Assembly: GCA_964622305.1 (NCBI GenBank)
Contig: CAZUPR010000035.1
Coordinates: 1-15,224 of the forward strand
DNA: 15,224 nucleotides
Source: SKKY01 sp964622305
Lineage (GTDB): Bacteria > Bacillota > Peptococcia > Peptococcales > SKKY01
Direction of reading: 5' to 3'
Under the pieces are notes generated by a model that worked only from the letters and a program-made list of their open reading frames with translations, had not been told where the DNA came from and did not search any database. The translations under genes were made by a program, and so were the position numbers. Shown here piece by piece: positions 13,597 through 15,224 of this stretch (positions are counted from its first letter, which is position 1; each line of letters opens with the position of its first letter).

Positions 13597-14862
13597 TTAA
13601 TACCATCCTCTTAATTTCATGGTTTCTGCTACCTTCTTAATGGAAAACATATAAGCTGCTTTTCTAAAAGGAACCTTGTATTCTTCAACTATTCCCCAAA
13701 TATTGTTGAAGGCATTTACCATGGCTATTTTTTCTTTTTCTATAACTTCTTCTTCGTCCCAATAGTAGCCGTACAAGTTTTGCACCCATTCGAAATAAGA
13801 AACTGTAACTCCACCAGCATTGGTAAGGATATCTGGTGTTACTGGAATTCCCCTCTTATTAAGAATTGCATCGGCATTTACTGTGATCGGTCCATTTGCG
13901 GCTTCACAGATAAGTTTTGCATTAATCAAGTCTGCTTCCTTTTCAGTAATGGCATTTTCTAAAGCAGCTGGTATCAATACATCTACATCTAATTTCCAGA
14001 ATTCATCTAAAGTAATAACTTTCGCTTTAGGATAATCTTTTATAGTGCCAGTTTCCTTTTTATAGTCAGATAAGTCGTAAAAATCTAATCCTTCTTCATT
14101 ATAAAGGGCATAGGTTCCTATTTCTTTGTCCCATTCCCCTATAGCCACAATGGTAGCACCCTGGTCTTGAACATTTTTAACAGCAAAACTTCCGACGTTA
14201 CCAAAACCTTGTACGGCTACTCTTGCCTTTTTAATATCTATTCCATATTTTTTTGCAGCCTCAGCAACTATAACTGCTACGCCAAGTCCTGTAGCCTCAG
14301 TCCTACCCTTTGATCCGCCAAAGCCCACTGGTTTTCCTGTAATAACACCTAGGTTTTGCTCCCCTTTTATTTTGCTAAACTCATCTACCATCCAGGACAT
14401 TATTTGTCCATTAGTATTAACGTCAGGAGCAGGAACATCTATTTTCTCTCCTAAATATTTATATATTCCTTGAACATATCCTCTGGATAATCTTTCCAAC
14501 TCTCCTTGTGAAAGCTCTGAAGGATCTACAGTAACGCCGCCTTTTGCTCCACCATAAGGGATACCAGTGACGCAACATTTAAATGTCATCCAAATAGACA
14601 GGGCTTTTACCTCTTCTAGGTTTACGCCAGGATGAAATCTAATTCCTCCTTTGCCTGGTCCCACTGCATCGTTATGCATAGACCTATAGCCCTTAAATAC
14701 TTTTGTAGAACCATCATCCATTTTTACTGGGATAGATACTTCTATAACCCTCAAAGGTTCCTTTAATAACTCAAACACTTCCGGCGCTAAATTTAGAGCT
14801 TGGCAAGCTTCGCTAACTTGCTTTTGTGCATTTTCTAATGGACTCAAATTCTCTTTAGACAT
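13597..14862 (-). CDS. gdhA: Glutamate dehydrogenase (RocG/GudB-like)
   Basis: A 421-aa member of the Glu/Leu/Phe/Val dehydrogenase family, the length of hexameric clostridial and RocG-type enzymes. It interconverts glutamate and 2-oxoglutarate plus ammonia with NAD(P), linking amino acid fermentation to central metabolism. The substrate-binding GPGKGGIRFHP is near 68-78. K95 and the catalytic K107 lie in CCVTGIPYGGAKGG, D147 is in PAPDVNT, and the Rossmann loop GFGNVG is at 219-224. The C-terminus is the usual KVAETMKLRGWY. The ATG has GAGGGGG 7 nt upstream and a good promoter. A half-repeat and a terminator follow, so it is a single-gene unit. NAD rather than NADP preference is likely for this group but not shown here. 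Confidence 0.96.
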   Translation of the reverse strand: MSKENLSPLENAQKQVSEACQALNLAPEVFELLKEPLRVIEVSIPVKMDDGSTKVFKGYRSMHNDAVGPGKGGIRFHPGVNLEEVKALSIWMTFKCCVTGIPYGGAKGGVTVDPSELSQGELERLSRGYVQGIYKYLGEKIDVPAPDVNTNGQIMSWMVDEFSKIKGEQNLGVITGKPVGFGGSKGRTEATGLGVAVIVAEAAKKYGIDIKKARVAVQGFGNVGSFAVKNVQDQGATIVAIGEWDKEIGTYALYNEEGLDFYDLSDYKKETGTIKDYPKAKVITLDEFWKLDVDVLIPAALENAITEKEADLINAKLICEAANGPITVNADAILNKRGIPVTPDILTNAGGVTVSYFEWVQNLYGYYWDEEEVIEKEKIAMVNAFNNIWGIVEEYKVPFRKAAYMFSIKKVAETMKLRGWY

Positions 14863-14907
14863 TTAATTTCCCCCTCGTTCTTTTTTAAATATTTATTTGA
14901 TATTACA

Positions 14908-14936
14908 ATTATAACAGAATAGTGGTTTCCAGGAAA
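14908..14936 (-). promoter_or_regulatory. Promoter of the glutamate dehydrogenase gene
   Basis: On the minus strand an extended -10, TGTTATAAT (14916-14908), lies 17 bp after a weak -35 TTTCCT (14936-14931). The TG extension would make up for the poor -35. The 5' UTR would be about 40 nt and hold the GAGGGGG ribosome binding site. Confidence 0.55.
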
Positions 14937-15142
14937 TATTAGCTTATAAGAAATGGCATTAAAAAACGTAATATTAGGCAGCCAAGACTTCTATACTTAC
15001 AGCTTGATTTTTACCAAGCCTGGCAGAAGTGACAGAAAACACTAATCCTTCCCCGCCTGACATCAAATATCACCAGAGGACAAATTGGCCCAACCACACC
15101 TTCGCTCTCGCTCCATGTATTCGATCCGCTCCATTGCCAACA
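14937..15142. other. Non-coding stretch with a less AT-rich island
   Basis: No convincing gene. The part from about 15000 to 15130 is visibly less AT-rich than its surroundings. It holds a small GCTTG/CAAGC hairpin (15002-15019) and, on the minus strand, ATGGAGCG twice, 18 bp apart. A 23-codon ATG frame and an open frame of about 43 codons without a start lie on the minus strand, neither with a ribosome binding site. It may be a gene fragment or an untranslated RNA; the sequence does not decide. Confidence 0.3.
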
Positions 15143-15176
15143 AATAAAAAAGGAGCACTCTTATACTGAGTGCCCC
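15143..15176 (-). terminator. Intrinsic terminator of a gene beyond the right edge
   Basis: On the minus strand GGGGCACTC (15176-15168) pairs with GAGTGCTCC (15160-15152) over a 7-nt loop, followed by TTTTTTATTTG. No gene is seen between it and the window edge, so it should end a minus-strand transcript that enters from the right. Confidence 0.85.
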
Positions 15177-15224
15177 TCTTTCCTACGTTATTACTGAATA
15201 TTTATGCGTTATTTATGTGTTTAT

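Noticed and set aside
14569..14580. GACGCAACATTT inside the glutamate dehydrogenase gene, matching the repeat core
   Set aside because: It encodes the conserved FKCCVTG segment and lacks the flanking repeat sequence, so the match is a coincidence of codons.

Overview
The window is AT-rich bacterial DNA that reads as the chromosome of a low-GC Bacillota, most likely a clostridial or Tissierellia-type anaerobe. The reasons are strong GGAGG-type Shine-Dalgarno sites, several TTG/GTG starts, lipoproteins with Gram-positive-style lipoboxes, a YtrA-type GntR/ABC cassette and a RocG/GudB-like glutamate dehydrogenase. This placement is inference; no rRNA or other marker is present. All genes but one (a small DUF1294 membrane protein at 7768-8055) lie on the minus strand, so the window is best read from right to left. 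No tRNA, rRNA, CRISPR array or intact transposase was seen.

Reading along the minus strand: a terminator for a gene beyond the right edge (15143-15176); glutamate dehydrogenase with its own promoter (13597-14862); a lipoprotein plus a BaiA/FabG-like short-chain dehydrogenase operon (11996-13434); a tightly overlapping GntR regulator, ABC ATPase and permease operon (9904-11795) followed by the frameshifted remains of another gene (9350-9903); a MalY/PatB cysteine-S-conjugate beta-lyase with a long hairpin over its ribosome binding site (8104-9342); the lone plus-strand DUF1294 gene; a broken AlbA_2/HATPase_c_4 regulator (6634-7690); a cysteine hydrolase (6098-6613); a large lipoprotein with a lone type IV pilin-like protein (4419-6036); a Tim44-like zinc-ribbon membrane protein (3547-4290); and a two-gene unit of a PLD-nuclease/SF2-helicase/DUF3427 protein with a MutT-like Nudix hydrolase (108-3463).

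The most striking non-coding pattern is a repeat with core GGGACGCAACATT. Five copies occur, at 40-102, 3486-3535, 8071-8098, 11964-11994 and 13563-13593. Each copy lies within about 15 nt downstream of the stop codon of a minus-strand gene, and all read in the same direction as that gene. Two copies are full palindromes with perfect 26-bp and 23-bp arms; three are half-copies. They resemble REP-like or MITE-like elements, but the link to stop codons suggests either very specific insertion or a role in the 3' UTR.

The best candidate for a functional system is the helicase/Nudix pair, which looks like a genome-defence or DNA-damage cassette. Two further regulatory leads are the hairpin that covers the malY/patB ribosome binding site and the three AACAGT repeats, exactly 10 bp apart, in the GntR promoter. 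Two genes (the AlbA_2 regulator and the one downstream of the ABC permease) are clearly degraded.
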